From Bacteroidaceae bacterium (GTDB lineage Bacteria; Bacteroidota; Bacteroidia; Bacteroidales; Bacteroidaceae): a DNA stretch of 64,000 nt. The translations under genes and the position numbers were made by a program. Numbering within the stretch: position 1 is the first letter of the stretch; each line of letters begins with the position of its first letter. Location: assembly GCA_024398435.1 (NCBI GenBank), contig JAKSJD010000009.1, positions 1 through 64,000 on the forward strand, in the 5' to 3' direction. Under the pieces are notes generated by a model, which was not told the origin of the DNA, did no database searches, and was given only the letters and a program-made list of their open reading frames with translations. Positions 7,976 to 17,082 of the stretch are shown one piece after another.

Positions 7976-8242
7976 TTAAGCTTCAGCTTGTACTGGAGTA
8001 ACGGAAATAGTAGAGCGGTTCTTGTAACCTTTCTTGAAGGATACGATTCCGTCAACAAGTGCGTACAATGTGTCGTCCTTGCCGATACCTACGTTCTTTC
8101 CTGGATAGTGTACTGTGCCACGCTGACGAACGAGGATGTTACCAGCCTTAGCATACTGACCACCAAACAACTTAACGCCGAGTCTTTTGCTGTGTGACTC
8201 ACGGCCGTTCTTTGAACTACCTACACCTTTTTTATGTGCCAT
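7976..8242 (-). CDS. rpmA: 50S ribosomal protein L27
   Basis: An 88-aa basic protein with [20 protein letters not shown] and [19 protein letters not shown], diagnostic of L27. The N-terminus starts directly with the mature sequence, with no cleavable extension. It lies 30 bp after rplU in the usual rplU-rpmA pair. Confidence 0.97.
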   Translation of the reverse strand: MAHKKGVGSSKNGRESHSKRLGVKLFGGQYAKAGNILVRQRGTVHYPGKNVGIGKDDTLYALVDGIVSFKKGYKNRSTISVTPVQAEA

Positions 8243-8272
8243 ACTACGTTTCTGTTTTTTAAATGGTTAAAC

Positions 8273-8590
8273 TTAAGCGACAACACTCTTGATTGTCAAT
8301 TCTGTGAACTGCTGACGATGGCCGTTGAGCTTCTTGTAGCCCTTGCGACGACGCTTGTGGAACACGAGCACCTTGTCGCCCTTTACGAGTGGAGTAACCA
8401 CTTCGCAAACTACCTTTGCACCTTCGACTGTAGGTGTGCCTACTGTGACTGCACCTTCATTGTCAACCAATAATACCTTCTCGAACTCAACTGTTTGCTG
8501 AGCTTCAGCGTTCTTGATGTGGTGAACGAAGAGCTTCTTGCCTTCTTCTGCCTTGAACTGCTGACCGTTAATTTCTACGATTACGTACAT
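8273..8590 (-). CDS. rplU: 50S ribosomal protein L21
   Basis: A 105-aa protein starting [19 protein letters not shown], with [11 protein letters not shown] and the basic C-terminal [21 protein letters not shown]. An upstream in-frame ATG at 8656 would add 22 residues not found in L21, so the ATG at 8590 is preferred. The mRNA leader from the promoter near 8692 is about 95 nt. Confidence 0.96.
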   Translation of the reverse strand: MYVIVEINGQQFKAEEGKKLFVHHIKNAEAQQTVEFEKVLLVDNEGAVTVGTPTVEGAKVVCEVVTPLVKGDKVLVFHKRRRKGYKKLNGHRQQFTELTIKSVVA

Positions 8591-8691
8591 TTGTTTTGTT
8601 TCGTTTAAACGGGTTTTGACCGTGGGGCGGAGTGTATCTTCAATGTGGTTCAACACCCACTTATTCGAGCCTCTGCGGCATAAATCGGGTG

Positions 8692-8699
8692 CAAAGGTA
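8692..8699 (-). promoter_or_regulatory. Promoter -7 box for rplU-rpmA
   Basis: The minus strand reads TACCTTTG followed by CACCCG. The box fits TANNTTTG; no clear TTTG lies 19-21 bp upstream. The same TACCTTTGCACCCG string precedes valS and rpsP. Confidence 0.65.
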
Positions 8700-8852
8700 A
8701 GAATAATTTAGGAATCAGCAATGTTTTTCATGCAATTATTTTCGATTTATCCCCTATTTTGTTGCATTCAAGGCCAAAAACGCAAGGGTAGATTTACATT
8801 TCTTCCATCTACTTGGTCAACTTCGGCCGATTTTTACAACTTGGTGAACCTT

Positions 8853-8880
8853 CGCGCGCATATAATATAAATAATGTGTA
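8853..8880 (+). promoter_or_regulatory. Dispersed CGCGCG / AATAATGTGTA element, copy 1
   Basis: CGCGCGC, then A/T-only sequence, then AATAATGTGTA, pointing toward the giant surface-protein gene at 9313. The ATG inside (8874) opens a 29-codon ORF beginning Met-Cys that ends at 8963, 3 bp before repeat array A1. It lies about 320 bp upstream of the recognised promoter for 9313, so it is not that promoter. Function unknown. Confidence 0.55.
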
Positions 8881-8965
8881 TGCATCAATATTCAATTGAT
8901 TTTTTCCAGAGTTTACAGTGTTCGTTTATTGCCCTCATATCAATTTTCTATTGCTTCGTCTGAAA

Positions 8966-9050
8966 TACGATCATGGTCGTAAGGCCATACGATCATGTTC
9001 GTAAGGCCATACGATCGTGTTCGTATCGGAAAAACCTCTATAGAAATTTC
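8966..9050 (+). repeat. 22-bp tandem repeat array A1 with conserved tail
   Basis: Units start at 8966, 8988 and 9010, exactly 22 bp apart. Each has an imperfect palindrome (TACGATCATGGTCGTA) plus AGGCCA. A tail with CCTCTATAGAAATTTC follows (to 9050). The unit order and tail are nearly identical to array A2 at 44349. It lies in the 722-bp divergent gap 8591-9312, which otherwise holds the rplU promoter, the element at 8853 and the promoter at 9204. Confidence 0.9.
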
Positions 9051-9203
9051 TGCAACATCTCAAAAGAAGCGTTTGCCGAAGCTGTAAATAGAAGTCAACA
9101 TCATTTGTACTTTTATTATTGCATAATAAATATTTGATTGCAAGGTCAAATATCTCCAAATCACAATTATTTTAACTGTTTTTAACTTTTTTCTACAATA
9201 ATC

Positions 9204-9235
9204 TTTGATTATTCAAGAAAAATAACATATATTTG
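9204..9235 (+). promoter_or_regulatory. Promoter for giant surface-protein gene
   Basis: TTTG (9204-9207), 20 bp, TATATTTG (9228-9235): an exact Bacteroidetes-type promoter, giving a leader of about 70 nt before the ATG at 9313. Confidence 0.8.
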
Positions 9236-9312
9236 CAATCTAAATGCCAATCAGTACTAACAAAGAATTATTTAATAAACCTATTGTATAACAACTAAAA
9301 AATCAAAGCTAC

Positions 9313-12300
9313 ATGAGAAAAAGAAATGTAATTCTCGCTGTATTGTTTGCTTTGCTGACCGCAGGAGTTGCAAACGCTGCTCTGCCTAAGAAGGTTTCAG
9401 GTTGGTATGGCTACAATGCTGTTGCTACATCTACTGTCACCACTTCAGTGTGGTACGCTGCTCCCGAGAGCGACCCAGTGGATGTGACTGACAAAATCGT
9501 CAACCCTAACTTCAACAACGGAAAGGATGGTTGGGAAGGCAACTTCGGCAACGGAGCTGTTAAGGCAACTTCTGTCAACCCACTCATCACAAGTTTCGGT
9601 GGCGGTTTTGATGTTCATCAAACAATCACAGGCCTAACACCTGGTTGCTACACTCTCAAGGTTCAGGCATTCGCACGCGAAAAGTCAAATGCTGATATCA
9701 TCAATGCAGTTGCTGCAGGTACTGAGACTTACGACGTTCAGGCTTACATCTATGCTGGAAATGCAGAGGTGAAGGTTCTCCACATCGCTTACAACGGCAC
9801 AGATGGCATGCCAGACAGCTCTGGCGATGCTGCCAATGTGTTCAATGCAGGCAGCTACGACCAGTCACTCGACTTCGTAGTTGGTTCTAACGGTACTACC
9901 ACAATCGGTATCAAGAACCTCAGTTCAAACAGTGTTTCTTATGTTGGATACGATAACTTCCGTCTTTACTACACTGGTGAATTCGAAGGTGGAATCGAAG
10001 ACATTGCCGACCTTGGCGACCTTCCACTTCTCACTACAGACGAAAGCAACCCTATCCTCTATCGCATCAACAACACTCGCCGCACTGCTCAGGGCAAGGC
10101 AAACTGGTGGGACAGCTTCAACGGTATAACAACAAACAAGGACGATGCCGCTTTAGTTTACTTCACTGGTAAGTATGTTGGCGACAACTTGAAGGTTAAG
10201 ATTCACCTCAACGAAAGCACATACACTCTTGCAGGCGACTTCACTTGGGCTGTTGAAGGTATCGACTGGTACATCAAGGAGTTCACAAGCGCACAAGGTG
10301 GTCCTTACAAGGGAGTCATCATCAGTAACTCTCCAGACTTCCCTAATGCTTATGGCGATGTAACAAATGCCGATGGTACTGGATGCTGGTATGTTGGTTC
10401 AAGCAATGCTTCTCCATGGATGTATGGTGGTCAGTGGGATGGTTCCATCTTCACTTGCGAAATCAACGACCCTTCACAGATCGACTATGTTGCTGCTCTC
10501 ATTTCAAAGGTTCCAGAAGGCAAGATGAACGCAGATGTTCAGGCTGAACTTGACAATGCAATTGCTGCTCTTCAGGCTGATGCAACAGTGAAGAACTATG
10601 AAGCTCTTCAGGCATTAATCGCTGATGCAAAAGCAAGCATTGCTGCTTACGACCTCGTTAAGTCTACCCTCAATGGTGCTGACGCACTCAACGAAACCGC
10701 AAAGGCTATATTCAACGAAAAAGCTGCTGACATCATCGCTGCATACAACAACGGAACTCTCACTACTGACGTTGCTGATACAGTTGCTGCTATCAAGGCT
10801 GCAATCGCTGAAGCTGCAAAGGCTGGCATTCAGGAAGGAGACGACATTTCAAGCCTCATCATCAACGGCACATTCGATGTCAAGGGTGACGAAACTGGTT
10901 GGAAGGTTGAACGCTACGACGGCAACAACCCTGCCGACTTCAAGAATGGTGTTGTTACAGGTCGTGGATTCTACAGATTGACTCAGACAATCGAAGGTCT
11001 CCCTGCTGGTACATATACACTCTCTGCACAGGCATTCACTCGTCCAATGGACAACGGTCCTCTCGCAGAAGCTATTGCTGCTGGTCAAGACATCGTTAAC
11101 GAAGCATACATATTCGCTAATGGCGACTCAGTAAAGGTTCACCTCATCACAGATGTTCCTGAAGGTCATGCAGTTCCAAACGGAAGCGGCGAGGTTGCTA
11201 CTGCATTCGCAGACGGATGCTATCCTGTAAGCGTAACAGTTGAAGTAGGCGAAGACGGAGTTCTCACATTCGGTTTCGTAAACTGGAACAATGTATGGGA
11301 CAACTATGCTGGCGTTGACAACTTCACTCTCACATTCGACAAGGCTGCAGAACCAACTCCACAGCCAAACGTAGAAGGCAACCTCCTCAGCGAAGAATCA
11401 TACAACTTCGAAGGTGGTACAACAGGCAACTGGGCAATGACATACAACAACAACGGTGGCAATGCTACTGCTACAGTTGTAGAACCAGGCTATGAAGGCA
11501 GTGCATTCGCAATGCAGCTCAACAACACTGCAAAGGCAGACAACGCTTATAATGCGCAGCTCCCAATCAACCTCGGCGGCAACTTCGTTGGCAAGTATGA
11601 ACTCTCATTCTATGCTAAGGCTTCTGAAGAAGGTGCAGAAATCCAGTTCGGTGCTCAGCACACTCCATGGTCAGCCGACAATAAGGAATGGTTCGCTCCT
11701 GTTACAACCCTCACAACTGATTGGCAGAAGTACACTTACGAAGTTCTCCTCGGCGAAGACTTCGAAGCTCAGGGCGGTGTAAACACTCTCTACATCAACT
11801 TCGGTAATGTAGTCGGTACAGTTCAACTCGACCGTATCGCATTGGTTCCAGTTCCAGAACCAGAGCCAAATCCTTACGACTACACATTCGAAAGCTATGT
11901 AGGCAACTCATACGAGGAATATCAGGCTAATGTCGACATGGCAGGCATCCTTGCCGACCTCGGTGCTGAATCACTCAACGAAGTTAATATCTTCGCTGTT
12001 CTCGGTGACGGAACTCTCGACCCTAACTATCAGGTAGGTAACACAGACGGTTGGAGAAATGCCGACGGTATGTGGCAAAGCTGGGGTGCAGATGCACGCT
12101 ATTGCGTAAAGGCTGACTTCACACTCCCTGAAAATCAGATTTACTATGTAGGCGGTATGTACGAGCAGACTAAGGAACCAGCAACTTACACTGCAACATT
12201 CGCATTCGTAAAGAAGCCATACGTTCCAGCTCCAACACGTGAGGAAATCGCACAAGACCAGGGTACTCAGTACGACACATTCACCCGTGCAACAGTTGAA

Positions 12301-13386
12301 TACGGAGACGGATACACTGAGTACACAGTAACAGGAGACCTCCATGTAGCAATCAAGAACAAGGGCGAAGACGGCAACGGAATCGACGTAACTAATTGTG
12401 AAAAGGTTGTCATCGAATTCGCAGAACCAGTTCCAGCAGGTTGGAAGGTATCATACTCAGGCGTTCAGAGTCCTGATGCATGGCTCGATGTTCCAGAGGG
12501 TGCAACATCATACACAGTCCAGATTGCAGGTACTGAATATGCTGAAACAGGCATTCTTCCTGAATTCACTCTCATGGTAGGTTGGTCAGGCGCAACCAAA
12601 GAAAAGCCACTCTCATGCAAGGTTGTAGGCATCTACAAGTACTTCATTCCAGTTGGCGGAGGAGAAGAAGGCAATACCGACGGAATCACTCCTACACTTC
12701 CTGAAATCCCTGTAGTGACAAACGACGGAGAAGTAGAAGAAGAAGTATGCGATACAGTTTATGTAAATGTAACACTCAAGTATGTAGAGCGTCCAGACAT
12801 CACTCTCAATATCGTAGGTGAAGAAGATGCCAACTTCACAGTTGAAACATTTGCAAATGGCTACAACTTGCCATTCGAAGGCTCAATCGACCTTGCAGCA
12901 GGTCTTGAAGCAATCGGTTGCGATGCAAACAAGGCTGAAGCATATGCATACTACACCGACGAAGAAGGCAACCCTGTATTCGTAGCAGGTGCAATGGACA
13001 CTTACGATGGTTGGTTCTATCTCGACGGAACTCCAAAGACATGGGGTGACATCAATGCAAGCGAAGACGACAGAGGTATCTATGTCAAGTTCGACCCATC
13101 TGCAGCAAATGCCGTAACTGAAATCGGTACATTCCCATCAGTTACATGTGGTTACGACTCAACTTCTTACACAGTTCAGTGGGTTATCGCTAATCCAGAG
13201 ACAGGCAAGGCATATTGCTACAACATCACTGTAACAGGTGAGGCAGAGGCAGTTGCTATCAACAGTCTCAAGAACGCTAAGCAGGTTGACTGGAACAGTG
13301 CTTACGACCTCACAGGCCGCAAGGTAGCTACTCCAGTTAAGGGCAACATCTACATCGTAAACGGCAAGAAGGTTCTCTTCAAGTAA
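9313..13386 (+). CDS. Giant secreted multidomain surface protein with carbohydrate-binding-like modules (1357 aa)
   Basis: A signal peptide covers residues 1-22 (ending GVANA). Two related jelly-roll-like modules at about 60-220 and 510-680 share the pattern: INxxFD..GW, then GLPAGxYTLxxQAF, then YDNF. A third module at 695-850 resembles CBM4/9 (TLTTDWQKYTYEV). A helical FIVAR-like spacer lies at about 395-505. Two segments near 860-1000 and 1150-1310 resemble DUF4859. The last 45 residues (YDLTGRKV..IYIVNGKKVLFK) look like a type IX secretion sorting tail. No catalytic domain was recognised. Probably a glycan-binding or cell-surface protein. Its final module style is shared with the gene at 60163. 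Confidence 0.8.
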   Translation: MRKRNVILAVLFALLTAGVANAALPKKVSGWYGYNAVATSTVTTSVWYAAPESDPVDVTDKIVNPNFNNGKDGWEGNFGNGAVKATSVNPLITSFGGGFDVHQTITGLTPGCYTLKVQAFAREKSNADIINAVAAGTETYDVQAYIYAGNAEVKVLHIAYNGTDGMPDSSGDAANVFNAGSYDQSLDFVVGSNGTTTIGIKNLSSNSVSYVGYDNFRLYYTGEFEGGIEDIADLGDLPLLTTDESNPILYRINNTRRTAQGKANWWDSFNGITTNKDDAALVYFTGKYVGDNLKVKIHLNESTYTLAGDFTWAVEGIDWYIKEFTSAQGGPYKGVIISNSPDFPNAYGDVTNADGTGCWYVGSSNASPWMYGGQWDGSIFTCEINDPSQIDYVAALISKVPEGKMNADVQAELDNAIAALQADATVKNYEALQALIADAKASIAAYDLVKSTLNGADALNETAKAIFNEKAADIIAAYNNGTLTTDVADTVAAIKAAIAEAAKAGIQEGDDISSLIINGTFDVKGDETGWKVERYDGNNPADFKNGVVTGRGFYRLTQTIEGLPAGTYTLSAQAFTRPMDNGPLAEAIAAGQDIVNEAYIFANGDSVKVHLITDVPEGHAVPNGSGEVATAFADGCYPVSVTVEVGEDGVLTFGFVNWNNVWDNYAGVDNFTLTFDKAAEPTPQPNVEGNLLSEESYNFEGGTTGNWAMTYNNNGGNATATVVEPGYEGSAFAMQLNNTAKADNAYNAQLPINLGGNFVGKYELSFYAKASEEGAEIQFGAQHTPWSADNKEWFAPVTTLTTDWQKYTYEVLLGEDFEAQGGVNTLYINFGNVVGTVQLDRIALVPVPEPEPNPYDYTFESYVGNSYEEYQANVDMAGILADLGAESLNEVNIFAVLGDGTLDPNYQVGNTDGWRNADGMWQSWGADARYCVKADFTLPENQIYYVGGMYEQTKEPATYTATFAFVKKPYVPAPTREEIAQDQGTQYDTFTRATVEYGDGYTEYTVTGDLHVAIKNKGEDGNGIDVTNCEKVVIEFAEPVPAGWKVSYSGVQSPDAWLDVPEGATSYTVQIAGTEYAETGILPEFTLMVGWSGATKEKPLSCKVVGIYKYFIPVGGGEEGNTDGITPTLPEIPVVTNDGEVEEEVCDTVYVNVTLKYVERPDITLNIVGEEDANFTVETFANGYNLPFEGSIDLAAGLEAIGCDANKAEAYAYYTDEEGNPVFVAGAMDTYDGWFYLDGTPKTWGDINASEDDRGIYVKFDPSAANAVTEIGTFPSVTCGYDSTSYTVQWVIANPETGKAYCYNITVTGEAEAVAINSLKNAKQVDWNSAYDLTGRKVATPVKGNIYIVNGKKVLFK

Positions 13387-13412
13387 TACAGATTAGACCT
13401 ATCCTAATGATT

Positions 13413-13445
13413 GATGCCTGGGCAGCAATGCTCGGGCATCTTTTT
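13413..13445 (+). terminator. Rho-independent terminator after giant surface-protein gene
   Basis: GATGCC pairs with GGCATC, extended inside by GGGCA with TGCTC, and is followed by TTTTT (13441-13445). It lies 26 bp after the stop codon. Confidence 0.9.
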
Positions 13446-13470
13446 GTGTGTGGCTATGACATGACATCTA

Positions 13471-13500
13471 TGACATCGCCATATATATAGGCGATTGTCA
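13471..13500. repeat. Inverted repeat with ATATATATA loop
   Basis: TGACATCGCC (13471-13480) faces GGCGATTGTCA (13490-13500) across a nine-base A/T loop. The arms pair except for one extra T. TGACAT is repeated at 13457, 13462 and 13471. Confidence 0.75.
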
Positions 13501-13598
13501 AAGATGTCCAATGTCACTACATAAGCCTAAGCTTTGATGTCAATAAGTTAATCATTGCCAAAAACTTTCATTCTTTGCACTCGATTCTTTGCACCCCT

Positions 13599-13630
13599 GC
13601 ACTCTCATACATATATATATGAGAGAGTGC
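13599..13630. repeat. Second inverted repeat with alternating A/T loop
   Basis: GCACTCTCATA (13599-13609) pairs with TATGAGAGAGTGC (13618-13630), with a two-base bulge, around an alternating A/T loop. Outside the arms, TTTGCAC and GTGCATGCAAA extend the symmetry. Confidence 0.75.
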
Positions 13631-13734
13631 AAGAGTGCATGCAAATCTTATCGAGCCACTGAAATCACGATACTTTTTTGCACTATCAGTTGCTATGCGT
13701 AATATCGCCTTGATGGAAAATCGGGAAATGGACC

Positions 13735-13822
13735 GCGGTTCGAAGCCTCACGGAGCGCGGTGTTTTGACCTGTGAAGCTATGCTTCGTGATGCCATGAAG
13801 CGCGCTTCATTTTGACATGTCG
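13735..13822 (+). repeat. Degenerate 22-bp array B4
   Basis: GCGGTTCG at 13735 and GCGGTGTT at 13757 are 22 bp apart, as are GCTTC at 13782 and 13804. The segment also contains the perfect palindrome ATGAAGCGCGCTTCAT. The start matches family B elsewhere in the window, but the later units have drifted. Confidence 0.55.
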
Positions 13823-13843
13823 CAAGAATACTCGAATTGAGTT

Positions 13844-13954
13844 TTAGCTACTAAAACATTATAAAAAAATGACCTCAAGTCTTATATGGAACGTAGGTAT
13901 TTCTTATAAGAAAAGAGGTCTAACATTATAAGGAATGAAGACGCTTATTATAAG
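13844..13954 (-). repeat. 22-bp tandem repeat array C1 (five units)
   Basis: Read on the minus strand, TTATAA-type unit starts lie at 13954, 13932, 13910 and 13888, exactly 22 bp apart, with a fifth at 13865 (23 bp, a T-run indel). Units begin CTTATAAT or CTTATAAG and include GAGGTCATTT. The array ends 20 bp before the stop of the GH2 gene. The 588-bp convergent gap 13387-13974 holds the terminator, two A/T-loop inverted repeats, B4 and C1, but no gene. Confidence 0.88.
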
Positions 13955-13974
13955 TAATTACCGCGATCTCAACC

Positions 13975-16506
13975 CTACTCTGCCCTTACTGTTATCTTGG
14001 CATCGGCCATGCCTTCTGACGAAACTGTAACTTCTGCATTGCCTTTGCGTCCATTCGACTGGATACCAACGACTAACTGACCATGGAACAATTTCATCTG
14101 TGGACGGGTGAACACTTCGAATGATGTGGCATCACCATTGCACATGCCCTTGAACTGAGCCGCACCATCAACACTTACCTTCACGCTGTTGTCGGCATCT
14201 GGCACGAGATTGCCGTCCTTGTCCTTCATACTAACCACGAAGAAGAGCATATCATCGCCATCGGCCTTGAGACTTGCAGGACTGCTGTATTCATCAAGTT
14301 GTTCGAGCTGAATATCGAGTTGTGCAGGAGCACTGGCTGTCTTCATGAGCTGCTCGCCCTTCTTGGCTCCGTTGGCATCATAAACAACGACTTTCACCTC
14401 TCCTGGCTCGTATTTCACTTCATTCCAACGAAGGCGGTAACGGTCAACACGGTCTCCGTCTTTTGTCTTGGTACGCACACCCTGACTCTTTCCGTTGACG
14501 AAGAGCTCAGCCTTAGGATAGTTGGTATAGACAAACACAGGAGTCACTTCGCCTTCACGTCCTGGCCATGTCCAATGAGGCAGGATATGTATGGTTTCCT
14601 TTTCTGCATTCCAACGACTGCGATAGAGCCAATAACGGTCCTTTGGCAGACCAGCAAGGTCGAAAATACCGAAGTAGCTGCTTCGTGCATTCAAGCGGTC
14701 GTCGTATGGTGTTGGCTCACCGAGATAATCAAATCCTGTCCACACGAACTCACCTGTCACCCAATCATTATCATCCTGAAGCACCCAATCATCCTCTGGT
14801 ATATTGCTCCACGAACAGCATCCAAGGTCGTAGCCAGAGCACTGGCCATCACGATTCTGCTCGTTCTTGGTTTCCTTAACAGGGAAATGATAAACTCCGC
14901 GGCTACTGATTGTGGAAGCAGTCTCCGTACCAAGCACGAAGCCCTGAGGCAGACTCTCGTGAGCATACTGATAGCGGTGAGTACGATAGTTGAGTCCTGG
15001 AATATCTATAACGGCCGCAAAGCCCGAATGAACGCAGGCATCCCAACGGTCCATACCAGTGGTACATAGACGGGAAGAATCAAGTCGGTGCATCAAGTCC
15101 TGTATCTGCTGAAGCATCTGAGCACCGTCCTTCCCTCCCTGCTCAGGAATCTCATTGCCCACACTCCACATCACGATGGAAGGATGAAGTCGGTTGGCAA
15201 GCACGAGATTGGTCAAGTCCCTACTCCACCAATCCTTGAAGAAACGATTATAGCCGTTCTTGCACTTTGGATAAGCCCACATGTCAAACGACTCGGCCAT
15301 TACCATCAATCCAAGCGAATCGCAAAGGTCCATCTGCATCTGCGAAGGCATGTTGTGGGAAGTGCGGATTGCATCGCATCCCATCGTCTTGAGAAGCAAG
15401 AGCTGACGCGTCATAGCTGCCTTATTGACGGCTGTGCCTATCATTCCAAGGTCGTGGTGGAGGCATACTCCACGGAACTTACGGGTAACACCATTGAGTT
15501 GGAAGCCATTCTCTGCCGTAAAACTGACAGTACGGAATCCCACTTTTCGCTCTATCTTATCAAGCAAAACCTTCTTCTTGCCCTTCACTTCATAAAGTCC
15601 AACTACCAACTTATAAAGCGCAGGATTCTCTGGCGACCATAGCTTCACATTCGCTATCTTGGCCGTCATTTCCGTCTTTCCACTTGCTGAAACAGCATAT
15701 TCGCGTTGGAACACTGCATCAACACTGCGGCTCTTCATCTCTACAGGCATCAATTCGGTCAGGAGAACAAGATTACGACCTAACGTATTGCCTGCCAAAT
15801 CCACACTTACACGGAAATCAGCCGCATTGCCCACTACTCCCAGTGTCTCGAAGTTCACGCCCCACTCTTCAATGGCAACGTTTTGAGTCTGAATGAGCTT
15901 TACAGGACGATAAATACCTGCACCTGGATACCAACGGCTACTCTCAGGAACATTCAGCAGACGAACTGCCAACACATTGTCCTTTCCGCGCTTCACAGCC
16001 GAAGTCACATCCACATTGAAGGCATTGTATCCAATCTTCCATTCTCCGCATTTCACTCCGTTCACAAACACTTCTGGCTCAGCCATCGCTCCGTCGAAGT
16101 TCAGGATAACTCTACCTGCCTTCTTATCTACCTTGAAATGAGTACGATACCAACCTATGCCTGTCCACGGAAGACTTCCTGTTCGGCCTGTCTTCTCCGA
16201 GGCAATAGTCTCTCCATTCTGGGCAATGGCTACTGTCTGCTTATCGTTGTTATTGTCAAACGGACCACTAATAGCCCAATCATGAGGCACTCGGACACTC
16301 TCCCACTGGCTGTCGTCGAAAGCCACTGATGAATTAGCAGCCGCATCCTGATGGCAGAACTTCCATCCATCAGATAAGTTCTTCTCTATTCTTCCAGTTT
16401 GAGCATACATTGATGCGCAAACCACAGAAGCTAACAATACAGAAAACGCCTTGCACAGACAGTCCTTCTGAAACAATCTAAATGAATTCCATTTCATACA
16501 TTTCAT
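13975..16506 (-). CDS. Secreted GH2 beta-galactosidase
   Basis: An 843-aa glycoside hydrolase family 2 enzyme. A signal peptide ends near residue 35 (SMYAQ). It is followed by the sugar-binding jelly roll, an immunoglobulin-like domain, and the TIM barrel with MGCDAIRTSHNMPS, the acid/base motif WSVGNEIPEQ and the nucleophile region GTETASTISSRG. A C-terminal DUF4982-like segment and a last beta domain follow. It should cleave terminal beta-galactosides in the periplasm or outside. Two close in-frame Mets (1 and 4) make the exact start uncertain. Confidence 0.93.
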   Translation of the reverse strand: MKCMKWNSFRLFQKDCLCKAFSVLLASVVCASMYAQTGRIEKNLSDGWKFCHQDAAANSSVAFDDSQWESVRVPHDWAISGPFDNNNDKQTVAIAQNGETIASEKTGRTGSLPWTGIGWYRTHFKVDKKAGRVILNFDGAMAEPEVFVNGVKCGEWKIGYNAFNVDVTSAVKRGKDNVLAVRLLNVPESSRWYPGAGIYRPVKLIQTQNVAIEEWGVNFETLGVVGNAADFRVSVDLAGNTLGRNLVLLTELMPVEMKSRSVDAVFQREYAVSASGKTEMTAKIANVKLWSPENPALYKLVVGLYEVKGKKKVLLDKIERKVGFRTVSFTAENGFQLNGVTRKFRGVCLHHDLGMIGTAVNKAAMTRQLLLLKTMGCDAIRTSHNMPSQMQMDLCDSLGLMVMAESFDMWAYPKCKNGYNRFFKDWWSRDLTNLVLANRLHPSIVMWSVGNEIPEQGGKDGAQMLQQIQDLMHRLDSSRLCTTGMDRWDACVHSGFAAVIDIPGLNYRTHRYQYAHESLPQGFVLGTETASTISSRGVYHFPVKETKNEQNRDGQCSGYDLGCCSWSNIPEDDWVLQDDNDWVTGEFVWTGFDYLGEPTPYDDRLNARSSYFGIFDLAGLPKDRYWLYRSRWNAEKETIHILPHWTWPGREGEVTPVFVYTNYPKAELFVNGKSQGVRTKTKDGDRVDRYRLRWNEVKYEPGEVKVVVYDANGAKKGEQLMKTASAPAQLDIQLEQLDEYSSPASLKADGDDMLFFVVSMKDKDGNLVPDADNSVKVSVDGAAQFKGMCNGDATSFEVFTRPQMKLFHGQLVVGIQSNGRKGNAEVTVSSEGMADAKITVRAE

Positions 16507-16540
16507 GGATAATTAAGTTTAGTTTAACGAACTTTCGCCA

Positions 16541-16572
16541 CAAAGATACACAAAAATGGCGTTCCAACCAAA
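16541..16572 (-). promoter_or_regulatory. Promoter for GH2 beta-galactosidase
   Basis: On the minus strand TTTG (16572-16569), 20 bp, TATCTTTG (16548-16541). Perfect Bacteroidetes-type spacing, about 35 bp upstream of the ATG. Confidence 0.82.
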
Positions 16573-16631
16573 TGAAACGCCATCTTTTCTATTCAAATTG
16601 TCTTTGTGTTAATTCTTTTCTGTAAAGTAGC

Positions 16632-16709
16632 TTATTTCATAATTGAAATATTACTTGTAAGTGCTGCAATAACTACTATTGCCAAAGCTAAAATTTCTAA
16701 TGCTTCCAT
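16632..16709 (-). CDS. Possible 25-aa single-span membrane microprotein
   Basis: The ORF encodes 25 residues: a short acidic start (MEALEI), a hydrophobic run (LALAIVVIAAL) and a short polar end (TSNISIMK). AAGAAAGGATTATT just before the ATG is one of the better ribosome-binding sequences in the window. A promoter-like TACCTTTG lies 230 bp upstream (16938). I do not recognise a family. Support is the RBS, the hydrophobic run and the isolated position between two larger genes. Confidence 0.45.
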   Translation of the reverse strand: MEALEILALAIVVIAALTSNISIMK

Positions 16710-17082
16710 AATAATCCTTTCTTTAATAAAACAATCTTAATGTTTGTGTTCACATCTGCTCTCAGTGGCATTAAGCCACTTCGAGACATTCTTCATACTT
16801 ATTTAATAATTCTATCTATGTATAACAGTTACTTCTATGATATCTACCGTCACCCTTATTGTGTTCGTGCAAGAGTTATCTCCGCTCATTCAGTCGTTTG
16901 TGCCGCCGCACCGTGTTTTATTTTCTGTTTGCGAGTGCAAAGGTAGGCATTCTTTCATATATACACTCAAGAATATCGGTAATATCTAGTAAAAATAGGT
17001 GTATTATTGATTCTCATCAATCGTTGTTTACGGACACACCACAAAACAAGGCATAAAAAGACCGAAATTGGATATTTGGCTA
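16710..17082 (-). other. Long leader upstream of the microprotein, with hairpin
   Basis: No conventional gene is seen here. On the minus strand a transcript from about 16930 would contain a GTGGC/GCCAC hairpin (near 16765-16785) flanked by CTC and GAG, and a 19-codon ORF at about 16799 before the microprotein. It could be a regulatory leader or a small RNA; I cannot match it to a known RNA family. Confidence 0.35.
16938..16945 (-). promoter_or_regulatory. Promoter -7 box upstream of microprotein region
   Basis: The minus strand reads TACCTTTG followed by CACTCG. Only a CTTG at 22 bp could serve as the upstream half. Confidence 0.5.

Noticed and set aside
8273-8656. Longer rplU reading from 8656
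   Set aside because: The added 22 residues are unlike L21, and the leader position fits the ATG at 8590.
13728-13760. GGTTCGAAGCC resembles a tRNA T-loop
   Set aside because: No acceptor stem, anticodon arm or CCA end can be formed; it is part of array B4.
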